From Thiospirillum jenense (GTDB lineage: Bacteria; Pseudomonadota; Gammaproteobacteria; Chromatiales; Chromatiaceae), in the NCBI RefSeq assembly GCF_014145225.1, contig NZ_JABVCQ010000010.1, positions 43,837 to 107,836 on the forward strand: a stretch of 64,000 bases of DNA, read 5' to 3'. The notes beneath the pieces were generated by a model. The model worked only from the letters and a program-made list of their open reading frames with translations. It did not search any database and was not told where the DNA came from. Position numbers and translations under genes: made by a program. How positions within the stretch are numbered: the first letter of the stretch is position 1; each line of letters begins with the position of its first letter. Shown in pieces: positions 62,815-64,000 of this stretch.

Positions 62815-63909
62815 ATGAAACTCATTTTTTTAAGCAAGCGCCGGCCGCAAGGCCGTGATTTGTTTATTCAACCTTACGGGCGGTTTTATTACTTGCCTTT
62901 GGAATTAGCGCGGCGCGGTCATGACGTGCATCTTCATTTGCTATCGTATGACCGTTCACCGATAGCGCAGCGTGACGTGGAAATAAATCTGCATATTACT
63001 ACGCACCCGGCGCTATCATTCCCCTGGCAATTGAATAGTTATTACCGCACCCTTGTCGCGTATTGTCATCAACAGCGGCCGGATTGGATCATTGGCTGTT
63101 CTGATTTATGGTTCGGCATATTGGCAGTGCATCTCGCTCGTCAATTCAATACCCGCGTTTTAATTGATGCGTATGATAATTTTGAGTCGTATTATCCACC
63201 CATTCCAGGGATACGATGGCGATGGCGACGGGCGCTGCGACACGCAACGGCAATGACCGCTGCGGGGCCGCAATTAGCTGATTTATTGAGTCATTCAGCC
63301 GGCGGACGCACGGCCGCTGTGTTGCCGATGGTCGCAGATCCGGAATTTTACCCGCAAGATCGCCGCCGTTGTCGGCAATATTTGGGGTTGCCGCTCACAT
63401 CACCGCTATTGGGTTATACCGGTGCATTGGATGCGCGGCGCAATGTGGCGCAGTTATTTACCACTTATCAAGCGTTATTACCGCATTATCCAACTTTGCA
63501 ATTGGTAATGTCGGGACGATTGGCGCCGCAAATTCAATTGCCCGCGAATACTATTCATTTAGGCTATTTACCGCCGGAACAGGTGCCACTGCTATTAAAT
63601 AGTTTAGATGCGGTGTTTGTGATTAACCGTCCAACGGCATTTGGTCATTACGCTTATCCAGTGAAATTGTGCGAAGCAATGCGTTGTCATATTCCCGTGA
63701 TTGCTACCGCAGTGCGCGGAACAGCATGGATGTTGCGCCATCATCCGCATTGCCTCGTGCCGCCTGATGATTTAACTGCGTGGGTCATGGCGACGCGCCG
63801 TGCATTACAAATTGGGCGGTATGATTATGCGGCAGTTGATAATGACAATGACCACTGGGAAGATATTGCCACGCAATTGGAATTATTATTGCAGAGCGCG
63901 GGTGTGTGA
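62815..63909 (+). CDS. Glycosyltransferase, family 4
   Basis: Third GT-B glycosyltransferase of the run. The N-terminus MKLIFLSKRRPQGRDLFIQPYGRFYYLPLELARRGHDV (seen as KRRPQGRDLFIQPYGRF) and the donor-domain segments LLGYTGALDARRNVAQL and AYPVKLCEAM support this. Length 364 residues. Compared with the EX7E motif in the other two, here the second Glu sits in KLCEAM. The specificity cannot be read from sequence. After it come 91 bases holding a hairpin repeat and an ATG at 63989 with too little sequence to interpret. Confidence 0.83.
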   Translation: MKLIFLSKRRPQGRDLFIQPYGRFYYLPLELARRGHDVHLHLLSYDRSPIAQRDVEINLHITTHPALSFPWQLNSYYRTLVAYCHQQRPDWIIGCSDLWFGILAVHLARQFNTRVLIDAYDNFESYYPPIPGIRWRWRRALRHATAMTAAGPQLADLLSHSAGGRTAAVLPMVADPEFYPQDRRRCRQYLGLPLTSPLLGYTGALDARRNVAQLFTTYQALLPHYPTLQLVMSGRLAPQIQLPANTIHLGYLPPEQVPLLLNSLDAVFVINRPTAFGHYAYPVKLCEAMRCHIPVIATAVRGTAWMLRHHPHCLVPPDDLTAWVMATRRALQIGRYDYAAVDNDNDHWEDIATQLELLLQSAGV

Positions 63910-63934
63910 TTTGATCGCAACGCAGTCTTTATTA

Positions 63935-63965
63935 ATCGTTTCTATTCGCCAGCGTGAGAACGATC
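63935..63965. repeat. Dispersed GATCGTT hairpin repeat, copy 4
   Basis: ATCGTTTCT on the left and AGAACGAT on the right, around a CGCCAGCGTG centre, 25 bases after the third glycosyltransferase stop. Imperfect arms (one extra base). The centre CCAGCGTGAGAACG is closest to the widespread GTTCC...CCAGCGTGGGAAC repeat type. Confidence 0.65.
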
Positions 63966-64000
63966 AAGATTTAATCTGAGAATCCATTATGCCAAGTCAT

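Noticed and set aside
1..64000. CRISPR array or insertion sequence
   Set aside because: No regularly spaced direct repeats and no transposase-like frame were seen; only dispersed hairpin repeats and short in-gene tandem repeats.

Overview
The window is 64 kb of a gammaproteobacterial chromosome. The gene set is core gammaproteobacterial: an rnfABCDGE operon, glnA-ntrBC, a Pseudomonas/Vibrio-style cheV-cheR-flgBCDEFGHIJKL cluster, yebC-ruvC-ruvA, an IscR-type Rrf2 regulator, and a class II fructose-bisphosphate aldolase of the type common in autotrophs. The mix of Rnf, an exosortase-associated acyltransferase and dispersed GTTCC/GGAAC hairpins would suit a sulfur-oxidising lineage (Chromatiales/Thiotrichales-like), but this is an inference; no rRNA gene is present and the species cannot be named.

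Layout. 1-5.1 kb: rnfA (5' end cut) to rnfE, electron-transport complex. 5.3-7 kb: LpxH-like phosphoesterase and a PAP2 phosphatase. 7-11.1 kb: minus-strand glnA-ntrB-ntrC with a sigma-54 promoter upstream of glnA. 11.3-14.7 kb: TrpB2, FmdB zinc ribbon, RimO. 14.7-16.5 kb: a methyltransferase-nuclease fusion whose C-terminal PKD-like tail lies in the -1 frame after an A AAA AAC heptamer, flanked on both sides by the same hairpin repeat. 16.5-30 kb: the minus-strand flagellar hook/basal-body operon with cheR and cheV, with a good sigma-54 promoter before flgB. 30-32.2 kb: a solitary methylase-specificity fusion. 32.3-46.4 kb: housekeeping genes (pyrE, ssb, rfbD, fba, maf, iscR, yebC-ruvC-ruvA, cysS, tRNA-Glu, pcnB, panB). 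46.4-47.35 kb: a decayed stretch with a pseudogene. 47.35-50.1 kb: a low-complexity small gene and an EF-G-like GTPase. 50.4-54.8 kb: a 1,468-residue hybrid histidine kinase. 54.8-59.5 kb: a TgpA-like transglutaminase and a large membrane coiled-coil protein. 59.5-63.9 kb: an exosortase-type acyltransferase and three glycosyltransferases, probably the edge of an exopolysaccharide locus.

The most unusual genome-scale feature is a mosaic of two codon styles with boundaries inside genes. Most genes are written with TTA/TTG leucine and AATT-rich synonymous choices, with CAATTG strongly over-represented. Islands near 1.3-2.9, 20.45-21.55, 27.55-30.0, 33.1-34.65, 38.33-39.65, 44.0-44.5 and 62.3-62.75 kb use CTG/CTC and GC-rich codons instead. 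Adjacent, overlapping ruvC and ruvA differ sharply (TTA is 1 of 23 versus 19 of 34 leucines).
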